64,000 bases of DNA, from contig OZ023194.1 in assembly GCA_963995505.1 (NCBI GenBank), positions 10,784,428 through 10,848,427 on the forward strand, written 5' to 3'. Of the stretch, positions 24,990-37,500 are shown piece by piece (the first letter of the stretch is position 1; the number at the start of each line of letters is the position of its first letter). The stretch is from Hypericum androsaemum. Lineage: Eukaryota; Streptophyta; Magnoliopsida; Malpighiales; Hypericaceae. Below the pieces are notes generated by a model that saw only the letters and a list, made by a program, of their open reading frames with translations, was not told where the DNA came from and did not search any database. The position numbers and the translations under genes were made by a program.

Positions 24990-26925
24990 CTGTCCGAATG
25001 AGGACTCTTACATGGTTTGGTCTTGTAAGAAAAGATCTGCAGATGTACATGCTATACGATACGAAAACAGGGAGAAGACTCAGATTAGGAGGAGTAGGGA
25101 GAGAATTAAGAAAATTGGTGGAGATAGGACTCTTCTTGTTGCTGCCATTGTTTTAGGCTCGCAAGTCTTGATCCATACGTGTTGTAGCGTTGGGATGACA
25201 GAGACCATGTACATTTTGCTAAGTTATGGAGGAGAGATCACTCAGTTTTAGAAAGTTGGGGAATTTTACTTTCAAATGACGTTAGAATTTCCAACATTTT
25301 AATCAAAAAAATTTTTTCTTCCACCATTCGTGTAAATATCTTATTGGAGCTATATAAATTTTACTCATAAAAAAATACTATGTTTTCTACCGGAAGAAAA
25401 AGTCCATTTTCATTTCCAAGAGGCATCATCATACATGGCCGGTTCCTTAAGCAAGACTTGTTGCGAAAAGCCTGTCGACTATGATGAGCATGAGTTCTCC
25501 GTTTCCCACTCCCGCTTCATCACGTTTGGGAGCTTTTTCTAAAGGGATCACTAGCAAATTTTTGCCAACAAATATTCATTTAAACGAGGACTTTCAAATA
25601 CATCGTAAGTTGAATTCGGGCTCACGAATAACAATCCTGTAATGAATAGAGAAGGATACTAATATTATAAATGCTCCAGATAATAACTTATTCACAAACT
25701 TCGTGTGGGATAAATTGTTTTCATTTCCCATCTCATGAAAAACGTTTTCGTTTCGTTTAATCCTATCCCCTCAAGGGGTATTTTAATGATGGATTTTGTA
25801 GGAACCGGACAATTGTCTTTGGTCAAATACTTAGCAGAAAACTCGTGTTTTTTGGATTATTTTGTTATAATTTTCCGAATCAAGTTAGCTGATTCAGTTG
25901 GTTGGTCCTCAATCAAACAATTTAGAGTTCGGAACTAAATTAGAACAACAGTCACTTCGATTGATTGCATAACAAAATGGAATATTTTTCCAAGTTCCTA
26001 ATTAAATATGTGGTTAGGAGACACCTAGATGTTCAACCGACTTTTCTTTTCCCCTAGAAGCCATGTCCATAATTAATAAAATTAGATTGTACCCAAAAAA
26101 AAATAGATACGCAGGTTTCAAGATAGGATCGTTATTGCCGCATTATTTTGACAGCTGGTATGGACCTGATTATATATTTATAGGTCATAGAGAGTGTGAC
26201 AAACGACGAAACAATATCTAAACAAGATTCGCAAGACATCATGCCACCGGCGATTTAATTAATAATAAAGTGTTGTTATAATTTAAGCGAAAGTTTCACA
26301 TTTTAAGCGAAACAAATATCTAAATAAGACATGTTACCGGGGGTTGGATTCATATAAAGTGTTTTCTAATTGAAACGAAAGTTTCACATTAAATTTCAAA
26401 AAAATGTAATTAAAATGTGTCACTTCGATTCAAGATTTGAATTCGACTATTTAATAACTATCGGGATACCATGTAATAAGTAATAACCAAAAAAATAGTT
26501 GGGGACGGAGAGAAGGTCTCCCTCCTCTTCCTCTGCAGCCAGGAGATAACTAAATAAAAATTTATTCGACTTGAATCTGAATTAGAATTTGTATCCCATA
26601 CGAAGTGTATATAATAAATAAATAAATAAATAAATATATATATATATATATATATAAACCGACTCCAATCAATTTCAATTTCTTTATTTCCTAATCTTGA
26701 GATTCCAAATTTCCACTGCAAGTCCCAACTCTCCCCGAGAAAACCACACTCGCACGCAACAGAGAGAGAGAGAAACCGATTCCGATGAGCCGGCCGCGAG
26801 TAACGCTCGTGGAAGAATCGGCGGTTACGCATCTCGCCTGATTCCGGCGACCGTAGGAGGATCGCGAGGCGAGAAATGGAAATAGCGAGGAGAGAGATTA
26901 GTTAGTGGACGAGAAGAAGAAGAGG
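24990..26925. other. 3' flank of GT47 gene, intergenic DNA and 5' region of the O-fucosyltransferase gene
   Basis: An imperfect direct repeat of about 90 bp occurs at 26205-26305 and 26310-26391 (both end GAAAGTTTCACATT). An (AATA)n/(TA)n microsatellite at 26614-26656 and a GAGA run at 26761-26772 lie in the probable promoter and 5' UTR of the next gene. No gene is seen. Confidence 0.55.
26614..26656. repeat. (AATA)n followed by (TA)n microsatellite
   Basis: Five to six AATA units pass directly into about ten TA units, roughly 270 bp before the O-fucosyltransferase start codon. Confidence 0.9.
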
Positions 26926-29900
26926 ATGACGATGATGAAGAAGGCGTGCAGGCCGAGGATTAAGTGGATAGGGCTGATTGTGCTGGCTCTGTCGACCGGA
27001 TCCCTGGTTCTTCACTTGTGGATGACGTGGCCGTCCGCCGCCTCCCGCTTCGTCGTCGACTACTCCTCCTTGTCCCTCCCTTCTATTCCCCGGGTACATC
27101 ATCATCATCATCCTCCGATCATTTTTCTTTAAATTGATTTCTTTGTTTTGTTGAATCGTTTTTTTTTGTCTAGGTTAAGGACGGTGGTGGAAATGCGAGG
27201 AGTAAGAAGCTGTGGGGCCCGGTGAAGCAGTTAGAGCCGTTGAGGCACTATTCCGCTCCGCGAACCGCCTTTCCAGGTTTCGATTCCCTTTAGGCCTGCA
27301 TAGGTTTTGTTAGGGATTGAACGAACCTCGCTGGTCTGCTCTCGCAAAGTAGAGGATTCTCATTATGTCTTGCATTCTGTATCCATGTTTTCTGCATTGG
27401 CTTATTTCTACTTGTTGTTGTTCACGTTTGCGTCTTTCTTTGTTTGGCTGCACCATCAAGCAATGTGGTATGTTGCCTTTTTTCGTTTTTCACGGATCCT
27501 AATGATCAATTTCATCGATTCTGGATCAATTTGTATGTGTGGAATTTGTTTAGGTTAGGTTCATGTCTGGGGTATATCTATTCTGACCATGCTGATTTTG
27601 TTGTGTCCTTGATTATCCATCAGTTCCTGCTAGAAAGAACAATGGCTACATATATGCCAAGATTTTTGGTGGGTTTGAAAAGATAAGACCTGCGGTACGA
27701 GTTATTTGATGAATGTCATTCATCTTGCGTATGGTTTTTTAATGCGATTTCATAACCCTTTTGTTAATTTTCTAGATATGTGATCTTGTCACCATATCCA
27801 GGCTTCTAAATGCTACTCTTGTCATTCCAGAGATTCAAGAAACTCTTCGTTCAAAAGGCATTAGGTACTTTTACATCTTCCATGTAGCTTCTTTGACAAC
27901 CAATTCCTAACAAAGTCGATGTCACAAAGTTCCGCCTTTTCTAATTACTTTATTCTTTTCTAAATTTTCCTATCATGCTCAGCTACAAATTCAAGAGTTT
28001 CTCCTATATTTATGATGAGGAGCAATTCATAAATGAACTGAAAGAGGATGTGACCGTTATAAGAAGCCTTCCTGAGAATTTGAAAGCGGCTAGAAAAAGG
28101 AACAAATTCCCTACATTTAAGCCCAAAAGATCTGCTTCTCCAAGTTTCTATCTTAAAGATCTTCTGCCTAGGTTAAAGAAGGAGAAGGTTCTTGGACTGG
28201 TTATTACAGATGGAGGGTGCTTGCAGGTACTCTGATATTTGGGGAGAAAAACATCCTGTTCCTGTTGAGAATGCTGACTTCCCTACATGCCTTGTATTTA
28301 GGACATGTATGGGGCATCCTCCATCCTTTAACTGTCGGCTCAAATTCGTGCTTCAACTGCTAGCTTTTTTAAATCTTTATGTAAGACTAAATGTAGCAAC
28401 AGCCTCCTCTGGAAGCTCTTCTTCATGCAGCTTTTATTGAACTGCATGAAGGAGCCTAACTAATGATATGAGCTCAATAAAAAAATTATGTTTTGAATGC
28501 TTTATGACATAGTTTTTCCTGTCCTTCACAGGTAGCTCCAATTATGTGTTAATTAGCATCTGATAAAAAGTTCATAGTTCCATCTGTATCATGTTGGTAT
28601 TATAGTCACCATCTGGTCTTGTTTTTCCCTCACCTTCACAGTTTCTACTCTGCTTTCAATTGTATTAAGTCAAATTTTAAGATCTGTGTTTGTAATCTCT
28701 GCATTTACAAAGCCACCAATCTGTGTTTACAACTGTCTTGTTTTTATCCCCAGTCAATTCTTCCTCCTTCCATGCATGAATATCAAAGGCTTAGGTGTCG
28801 AGTTTCATTTCATGCTCTCCAGTTTCGCTCAAAGATCCAGTTTCTTGGACAACAGATGATTGGCAGGTACATCTTCTTCCTTGCACTCCTGCTAAAATCT
28901 CAATGGAAGTAGCTATGGATATTCTCTTGGCTTTGTGATAGAGCTACCTTGATAAGGAGTCAAGAACACTTCTATCAGATGGCAGAACACTTCTAATGCC
29001 AGCTCTAGCAATCTGAAAGCCATTTGATAATTATCTGCAGGTTACGATCTTGGGGTCAACCTGTCATCTCATATCATCCCGGGTTAGTAAGAGACACCTT
29101 GGCTTATCACGGATGCGGAGAACTTTTTCAGGCAAGTTGTTGACCCTTTCTGTAAACCCTATTCATGATTCAATGAGCCATCTTGCTTCTGAATTTCACT
29201 GGGATCTGTGGCGAGCCGACTTCTTTATTTTTTTTAAGGGTAATTTGTTTGATTGGTTGTGACGGACTCCCCTGACTCATGGTTTAATCGCTGCTTATGT
29301 TAGGATGTCCATACTGAGCTAATTCAGCACAGAAGGGCAAAGATGATCAAGCAGGGCATTATCAATGATGAGTTGAGTGTGAACTCATACATGCGCAAAG
29401 AAAATGGGTCATGCCCCCTTATGCCAGAAGAGGTATGTTCAAACTTATAGATCTGGAGGTTTTTTGCTGGTAACGCGGTCGAGAAATACATTTCCTTGGT
29501 TCTGTGTTGAATGATGTTATCTGCAAGCTGGTAGTAATCTTATTTTGATGTTGAATAATTTCTGGATTTACAGTTTCGGGGTATCTGAATGGAAAACTTC
29601 CAAAATTTCTTATACTTTTCTTTCTATGCCGATGTCAATTTGCAAACTCTCTTAACATACTTTATGGTGAAGATTCTCTTATCAGACTTTCGAACTTCTG
29701 TTGTTCTTATATTCTGAATTTGTTATAGTTTCTGATTCATGTTGAATCACCATGCATTGCAACTAGACTTCAAACCCAAACCTTTTCAAGCTTCTCTCAA
29801 GTTAGTTTTCCTGCAGGTTGGACTTCTGCTTCGAGCAATGGGCTATCCCCCTAAAACACTTATATATGTAGCTGGCTCTGAAACTTTCGGTGGTCAACGT

Positions 29901-31563
29901 GTTCTGATCCCTCTGCGTTCTATGTTTCCAAACTCAGTTGATCGCACTATTCTATTCAGCAAGCAAGAATTAGCTGATCTGGTTGGTCCTGAAACTCCTC
30001 TTCCTTCAGATTCGCTTAAGATGCCTCCTGTCAAAACTGAACAACAACTTAAAGATGAATGGAATAGGTTAGGTCCACGTCCCCGACCTCTTCCTCCACC
30101 TCCGGATAGACCTATCTATCGTCATGAGAAAGAAGGGTGGTACGGTTGGATTACTGAAACAGATGATGAACCAGACCTTTCGCCTAATGATCTTAGGTTT
30201 CAAGCACATAGGTTACTCTTGGATGCTCTTGATTATATGGTCTCTGTGGAAGCAGATGCATTCTTTCCTGGCTTTAGTAATGATGGTAGCGGATGGCCAG
30301 ATTTCTCTAGCTTGGTCATGGGACATCGCTTGTACGAGAAAGCTGACTTGAGAACATATCGACCTGATAGGTAAGTCGTGACTGTGTATTGAAGGTTTCT
30401 GTGGTTGGTTGTCCTTGCATATTCTGTGCCCAATGCCTGAGTTTTTTATGGAGGTTTTGTTGTAGCCACACGTTTCTTGATTATTTTCTTTTCACTAATG
30501 GTACTCGGGCAAACAAGGGGAAGGATATTGCAGTGCCTTTTTTGGACTGATTGATGGCTTGGTGATGCCCATATTTCTTTTGCACATTCGTGGTGCTCCG
30601 CATTTTCACTCATCTCTAGAAAAGTTTCTTATTTTTATCTTCATTTGTTTATGTGATGGTCCTGGCATATGTTTTAATTGTGATAACATTCCTCATGATA
30701 TAACGCCTTGCTCGTAAAATATGCACATCTTGTGCATATGCCAGATACTTCATTAGTTAATGTCAGATACTTCATTAGTTTAATCACCTGAAAGGGAACA
30801 CTTGCATATTGGTGTACGTAATTATTGAGCGCCTACTGATTTCTATCTTATACTTGAAACTAGTTAATGTCAAGCTGCTTCTGTTTGTCACATCTTCAAC
30901 ATCAGAGGATTGGTTTTTTTTTTCTAGGAGAAGAAGAGTTAATTGACTTCGATATAAATTATCTATCATTAGAAAGATGGCTCATTTTTTTTCTTTCGGA
31001 GTAACAGATTCCAGCAATGTTACTGATCATTACTTTCTATTTTCTCTTTTGTTAAGTTGATAAGCCATTCGTCTGAGGTGATTGAGTCGTTTGTCTGATA
31101 TTTTGGTTATTTTTCATACAGGAAAGTTGTTGCAGGGTTTTTCAACTGTATCCGTGATAATTTATACCACCCGAAGCTTAACTGGACCCGTTCAGTTAGA
31201 GAGCATCTAAATAGAAGCTTGGCTGAAGAGGGTCTTGTTAGGCAAGCCCGTTACTCAAAACCTGACACATTTATTTCACATCCGCTTCCTGAATGCTTGT
31301 GTAGAATACCACATGCCGAGGTTCCTACTGAGGTAACAAGTGATGATGGACGAGTTTTGTATGGAGGCGAGGAAGAGTGTCCATCCTCGATTCAATTATT
31401 AAGTTCCTTGGGATCAAAAGAAGATAATGGGGTAAAGAATGATGATGCTGAATCAGATTATGAGAATGGCCTAGCTGAGCTGCCAGAGTCGGATGGAAGT
31501 GAAGGCACAAGTGATTTCCAGTTGACAATCGATCAAGATGACGAATGGGATCCTAATGACTAG
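26926..31563 (+). CDS. Plant O-fucosyltransferase family protein (GDP-fucose O-FucT fold)
   Basis: Ten exons give 667 residues: 26926-27093, 27174-27276, 27624-27694, 27776-27864, 27983-28226, 28754-28866, 29041-29131, 29304-29432, 29817-30370 and 31122-31563. Exon phases all agree. The start is the ATG at 26926; no upstream in-frame ATG exists. Residues about 14-33 (IGLIVLALSTGSLVLHLWMT) form a type II membrane anchor. Family hallmarks are ICDLVTISRLLNATLVIPE, FLGQQMIGRLRSWG, HTELIQHRRAKMIKQG, TLIYVAGSETFGG and the late DFSSLVMGHRLY. An acidic tail follows residue 600. Members sit in the Golgi or secretory pathway and are linked to protein or glycan fucosylation and cell adhesion; the acceptor here is unknown. 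Intron 7 has a GC donor (CAG/GCAAGT at 29132). The gene is convergent with the SYP132-like gene. Confidence 0.93.
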
Positions 31564-32473
31564 AAGTGGATGACCATGCCACATCGCTTATTGTGATTAT
31601 CAGTGGCGGCATCATCCTCAACAGTGAGATTTTGGAACAGGTTACGTACTTTGGTCTTTATTTGTTTCACAGTTCCAGTGTAGTCCAATGCAGATAATAA
31701 GCATTCGGATTCATTCTTTCGGAGGCATCCTTGCGTCTGCACAATTTTTGTATACCTTCATACCACACACGTAAACATGACAGTGATGACATCTACACGG
31801 CCTTGTCGAAGCTAACTGCAGGCTCTACCACTAACACGAGCCTCGTTTCTTGACGAACTGCGAGGATATATGGCAATGGGGATGCTGAGGTTTGGTAGAA
31901 GCTCTCCGTTGACAGTCCGCAGTCAGGTCCAGCTGATTTCCAGTATTGCTAACATTCTTTTTGGTTCTGTCCTCTGTAAACAACATTTTTTTTGACAAGA
32001 TTGTATAGCTAGCTACATTCAGAAGATTAACGACGAGATAGGTTTTGGCATTGCAAGAGCCGTACTTTACGCTTAAATCCGTAAGACGAGTTGATATCCT
32101 AGTTGTGTAGCAATGCAGAAGGGGGCAATGGCACTGATGAGGCTAAAGAATGCATGCAGTAACGTTGCTACTGTCCTTTGTATAAATATGAACAGCGGAT
32201 GCCCTCTTCTGAGTTTCACACAAGTCTAGCAACTGGCATCATCCTTGGTATTAGCTGTAAGTCGTCGAAACTCGAAACGCCTTGATGAACTCCCTGTGGA
32301 TTCCGGCAACATCTGCTGCAGCTATTAATGCAGCCGATGACAGTATGTATATGGAATCAAATTCCTAAGGTAAAAAGGCATTATTTATTTTTCTTGAAAA
32401 AAATACATTTAGACAATCTTCAGGAATTCACAAATCTCATATGATATATATTACACAACAAATTGCATAGAAG
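31564..32473. other. Convergent intergenic region holding both 3' UTRs
   Basis: The stop codons of the O-fucosyltransferase gene (+) and the SYP132-like gene (-) are 910 bp apart and face each other. The interval should hold both 3' UTRs and polyadenylation sites. No further coding sequence is seen. Confidence 0.6.
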
Positions 32474-35400
32474 TTATGCTCCTCCTTTGTTGCTACTCCA
32501 CGGTTTGAACACTGCAACAAGTATGATTGCAACAACAATTAGGAGGATCATGATTGCGAAGCACATCCATTTCCTTGAGTTTCTTTGCAACTTCTTCGCC
32601 TTTTGGAGGGCCACATTTCCTGACTGCACATGGTCCACTGCGCTCGAGACCTGTTTACAGGCGGATAAGCACGGACCATAATGCCCGTCCGGGGCGTAAG
32701 AAGTGCACAATAATTCGTACGATAAATGTCATGGAAGGCGTGGCTACGCTCAACGGTTTACGCGACATGATGGCTACGTTACCTGAGATTCTATGTTGTC
32801 TAACAATTCCCCTTGCGCATCCACCAAGACCGCCATATCGAGGAAAATCTGCACGGCAAGTGGTTCAACCGAGGGGTGTTTCATTAAGGTTCATTTTAGG
32901 ACATACACCATGAAAGTTCTCAAGTGATCAAGCAACAACCTGTTGCAAGTCCATAAGTTTTCTTTCCAAATCCCGAGCTGCATCATGGCGTTCTTGAATT
33001 TCAGCAAGAGTGTCCATTATCTGCAAACACAAAGACATATATTGAACCAGGTTCGGTAATGGGTAGTTCGGTTACACAAACACCAGCTCAGCATCTTAAA
33101 GGAAAATGAAAAACGAAATATATATATTTTTTCCCAATATGATCTTTGAGATAAAGAGATTCCACACTAGATGCTGCCAAGTTATCTCCAGTGAACTTCC
33201 CTCCCCTTGTACTCTTGCAAAACATATCTCAAGAAGAAATGAGATAGAGAACTTCAAAACTATAGAAAGTGACTGGGGGGACAATGGTGGTAAGAAATGA
33301 GAATCTTTATTAGAGACAAGTCCCTTGAGATGAAAAAGGAAAATAAGAGTTGGTACCTGCCCTCGACCTTGTTCCTGAATAGCTTGTTGAAAAATTTGTT
33401 CGCTTTGTCCGGTCTCAATCAATTTGTCAATGGTCTGCATGCAGATTGTTGAAGAACCAAATTATACGCTTATAGAATAGGACTCCCTTAGTTATGTTGA
33501 GGCTTAAAAAAATACTTCACCTCTTCCTCAGCTCTCCTGCCAGTCACTGAAAATCTCAAAAACACAAACAAATTAGAAGTTGCATTGGTGAAGTCAAGAA
33601 TTAATGAGGAATATATGAAAAGTTCTAACCTGTAAAAACTCTACGCTCAACAACATCTCGATATTCTTGCTGGATGTTTTCCCTGAGAATCTGCAAAGCG
33701 TATCAAGAAATCTAACATTGAGACAGAAGACCATTGGACAAGTGAAAGTAAGTATCCCGGTAAAAGGCATGCACAACGAAAGTGAATTTATGGACCTGGA
33801 ACTCAGCCATCTTGTCTTTCAGCTTTTTCTTCAGGGCTCTGCACAGGAGAGTAGCAGTAGAAAAATTAGATAGCGTCGAAGCTTCCACACATGAATGATC
33901 TTATTCATCAAAACAGAAGATCCAACAAGTAATACAAGTTGTAATCTAGATATGTCACTATACTATAGCATGTGATTTCAGGAACAGGGCACAAATTAAC
34001 AGCACAGGACAGTTTTTCTTCTCTCTTTATCTGGGAAAAAAAGGAAAAATTATAAGAAGAAAAAAGAAGTTACAATGTTGTTGAGGTTCTCGATCTGTCA
34101 ACGCCTGTTCCCTTTTCGCATCCCGGTTTCTGCCTATTTGCTAAATTCTGGATTAGATAGACAGAAAATGTTAGTTACTGGAGAGTTGAAAAGCAAATGA
34201 ACAGCTGCATATCATATATCATATACCTCTCGGTCAAGTTCCTCAATCTTGGACTTCACTGAACGAGCAACTTTCCCAACTTCATCAACATCTTTATCCA
34301 TTCTCTGTCTAATAGCTGCAGATGAAGTTCACGGTTTCCCATGAATTTTGCAGCACAGTAGGATGCCATTAGTTGTAGTATGATGACCGAGAACAAGAAA
34401 TGATCGTAAGAGCAGAAGATTTTACGAAATAGAGTCTACTTTGGAGTTTGAGACAGCTTCTTGCTAGATTTACCTATCTTGTAGCAGAGTCACCTTTGGT
34501 GAGTTAGATGAACATGCTATAATTAATCCAACCAGTTAATTATTTCCTCCAATTTTCTCCAAGTTGAACGAGCGATTGCATTGCAAAAAGTGCACACAAA
34601 AAGCTTCTCTGGGCAACATTTTTCATTCGACATATTCGCGGGAGACTCACTTTTTAAACCAGAACTGCGTGGATATCACAAGAATCATAGGTACCTTTCA
34701 TAGCAGGAGCCTTGGTAACAGCCTTTGACTCCTCATTTGCATTCTGGGGACAGAACAGACATTGTTTATAGAGTATTACACGGTACAGTGATCGGGTTAA
34801 AAGAGGTTTCGAGCAACTAGACTGTCACGCAAAAAGAAGGTAAGAGAACAGATAAAGTTGAGCATTTGCCTGAAGCTTTTTAAGCAGTTTGTCCAGCTTC
34901 TCGTTTTGTTCGTCGATTTCTTGAACCTGCAGACAGCAACCAACCAGAAGAGAAAAGGCTGGCAGGTTACAAAAGAAGTGGCTCTGTTTCCCTAACAAAA
35001 TGCATACTAATCATATGATAAATGCGGAAACCTTTTTAAAGAAATTGTCCAAACCCAAGTCTCCAGAATTCCTTGCCATCTCAAGATCAACACCACCTAC
35101 TCTGGAACCCTGACCACGAGGGATCTCGAACGAATCCTGCAAAAAAGTTTGACTAATCAATACTCAAAACTCTGCAACAGCAAACAAACTAAGCATTCCA
35201 CATCCCACGCGGCCAGCCCCCGGTTAAATTAAACATCAAGAAACGCCTCTCCCACACCCCAAAATTAGAATGGTGACAAAATTCTTCAAGAACTCGGCAT
35301 TACTGATATGATACCGAAGAAATTTAAAGAATTACAGACTACACAATGCAGATAATGAAGCTACAATTGTAAATCAACAGTAAGCTCAAACCACGATTTA

Positions 35401-35716
35401 AACACAATTCATACAAAGGGACAATTTTAGCAGCTAAATTCATTAGACAATTTGGCTTCATCGGATATCTTTCTCCATTTCCTCAAGTCCAAAAGGGTCC
35501 AATGCAGCTAGGATTAAACATAATAAAATTGGTACGGACACAAAATGTCGTGATCAACGGAGAAAAAAGAACCATAGAACAACAAGACATCTCGGGAGAA
35601 GAAGACAAAGGCCGAGACTTTACAAAAAAGGACAAGAAAAAAATGAACACTTGAAACACAAAAACGAGAACGACCCAATTCAAAAAATCAAAACTTGCCG
35701 TTAAAAGGTCGTTCAT
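32474..35716 (-). CDS. SYP132: Qa-SNARE syntaxin, SYP132-like
   Basis: Thirteen minus-strand exons give about 315 residues: 35675-35716, 35032-35136, 34870-34926, 34695-34743, 34227-34315, 34074-34147, 33796-33838, 33630-33690, 33521-33546, 33357-33434, 32940-33020, 32783-32848 and 32474-32650. The order is a short N-terminus ([10 protein letters not shown]), the Habc helices, the linker with [17 protein letters not shown], and the SNARE motif ([15 protein letters not shown] to [15 protein letters not shown]). The zero-layer Gln is about residue 247 in [14 protein letters not shown]-terminal membrane anchor (about 286-305) and a short [10 protein letters not shown] tail follow. SYP132 is the constitutive plasma-membrane Qa-SNARE used in secretion, cytokinesis, symbiosis and H+-ATPase traffic. 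Intron 3 appears to use a GC donor (CAG/GCAAAT). The donor of exon 1 is uncertain; TGG/GTCGTT keeps the frame. Confidence 0.93.
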
Positions 35717-36484
35717 TTTGCAAAACCAAATAGAACCTTTCTTCTTCTTCCCCCCTCCTTCCAAAATATTTCTTCTCTTTTTTTTTCAATAAGTTCTTGT
35801 CTCGGGGAGAAGAAAGGGAGGACCCTTTCCGGAAAAAAAAAAACCAGGTCGCCCCTTTAAACTTAATTGTATTTCCTGATATAAGATAGAGAGAGAGAAG
35901 GTGGTGGGATTTTTCCGTGTTGAAAATCGCTGGAAGACAGAGAGATGGGGAGAAAGGGAGCTTCTGTTTGGTACTTTGAGAGAGAAGATTATGGGATATC
36001 TTGTTAGTTAAGTATTAACTAATTTTGTATATACCATTTGTATTCCGAGTATAAATTAACTAATTTAAATTTGAACTTAAAATATTAGAAAATTTTCCAA
36101 ACAACTACTAATTAGGGAATGGAAAGAAAAATAACAGAAGTCATTTTATTATTATAATGTTATTAAAAACGGAAGGACCGATTTTGTCGTTTTATTTAAA
36201 GTTCAAACTTCAAATTTAACTGATTACTAAAAGGAGAATCGAACTTAATGTGGAATATGCAATCTTGAAAAGTTATTGCACCGCCTTTCTTTTTCAATAG
36301 ACCCGAAAATTGGCATTGGCAGAAAAAAATGTGATTTGGTTTTTTGGTTTATACTAATAATGGGCCGACTAGTTTAGATTTTAGTCGGATGAAATTTTTG
36401 AAAAGTGGCAAAATTCTCCGAACAAATATTTAACAATGCTGCTTTCCAAATATTTGAACAACTTCCTCACCAACTGAACAACTT
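35717..36484. other. 5' region of the SYP132-like gene and AT-rich intergenic DNA
   Basis: Polypurine and polypyrimidine runs at 35745-35910 are probably promoter and 5' UTR of the minus-strand gene. No gene lies between this and the LINE fragment. Confidence 0.5.
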
Positions 36485-37500
36485 CCAAGTACGCAGAGCG
36501 CGCGCGGGCGGCACTACATAGAGCAGGGGCGGAGCCAGAAAATTTCGAGAGTGGGGACAATATAACTTGATAATGGTACAAATTAGTATTCTGGTTTTAA
36601 TTTTTAGGTAGATTAATTTTTTTGTGGAGTCAATTTCTAATTTTAGTGGGGACATACGTTAAAAAATATACTAGTTATCAACAACAAAAAATTAAGTGGG
36701 GGCAATTACCCCCACTCCCCTAAATGTGGCTCCGCCACTCACATAGAGGACATCACGTGCCCGAGGTGTGACTCTGATATTGAGTCACTGATGCATATGT
36801 CTCATGATTGTACTTTGTCAAGGGTGGTATGAGAGTCCTTCCTTCCACGGCCTCCAAAGGACTCCTACACGGCGACGAACCCCCGCAGGTGGCTCTGGGC
36901 CAACATTTCGGCCCTTGCTACCCTGTTTGATGATCCAGCATGGGCGACAACGTTCGTCACATCTTGTTAGTGGCTGTGGCGTTGGCAGAGTGATGCCCGG
37001 GTACCACCATTGGGCATCCCCCCTTATCATCTCACAAGCACAGAAGTTTGCTCGACTCTTAATGGACTGGATTACTCCACTACCACCCAGACGCGAGTTA
37101 TTAGTCTCCTTGCTGCAATCTCCAGAGGGCTTCGTGAAGTTCAACACAAATGAAGATTCAATGGGCAACTCAGGACCTGCAGGTGCGAGAAGCATTGTCC
37201 GTGACTCGGGTGGTTTTTGGGTTTGTGGCTTCGGCAAGAGCATCATAAGCTGCACCTTCTTGGCTGCAGAGCTATGGGCACTCATCCTTAGTCTGGATCT
37301 GACTTGGTAGAGGGGCTTCTGGAGACTTCAAGTGGAGGTAGATTTTGCCTTAGCCATCCTCTATGTGGGCCGAGTTATCCCCCGAGATTACCTCCTGGCG
37401 TCCCTGACTTCTAGAGCCCGAGAGTTGCTCACGAGGACTTAGGATGTCGATATTCAACACACCTAGCTTGAAGGCAAAATGAGTGGCAGGCACACTCTTG
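36485..37500 (+). pseudogene. LINE 3' ORF2 remnant (RT zinc-binding and RNase H), interrupted by a hAT MITE
   Basis: After the MITE at 36524-36740 the translation gives ITCPRCDSDIESLMHMSHDC and then VVWESLLP, the zinc-binding segment that follows the RT in plant LINEs. A frameshift separates this from VKFNTNEDSMGNSGPAGA, then IVRDSGGFWVCGFGKSI and FLAAELWALILSLDL, a clear RNase H-type domain. Stops after 37308 and frameshifts show it is inactive. The frame running into the MITE (RGRHYIE) continues after it, so the MITE landed inside this LINE. Confidence 0.85.
36524..36740. mobile_element. hAT-type MITE with exact 8-bp target duplication
   Basis: The ends CAGGGGCGGAGCCA and (inverted) GAGTGGCGGAGCCA bound a 217-bp AT-rich body. 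The 8-bp duplication ACATAGAG is perfect, at 36516-36523 and 36741-36748. The CAGGGGCGGAGCC start and the 8-bp duplication are typical of plant hAT MITEs. It has no coding capacity. Confidence 0.94.

Noticed and set aside
36804..37310. A 168-codon plus-strand frame taken as one possible gene
   Set aside because: It is the RNase H part of a LINE with frameshifts and stops on both sides, so a transposon relic.
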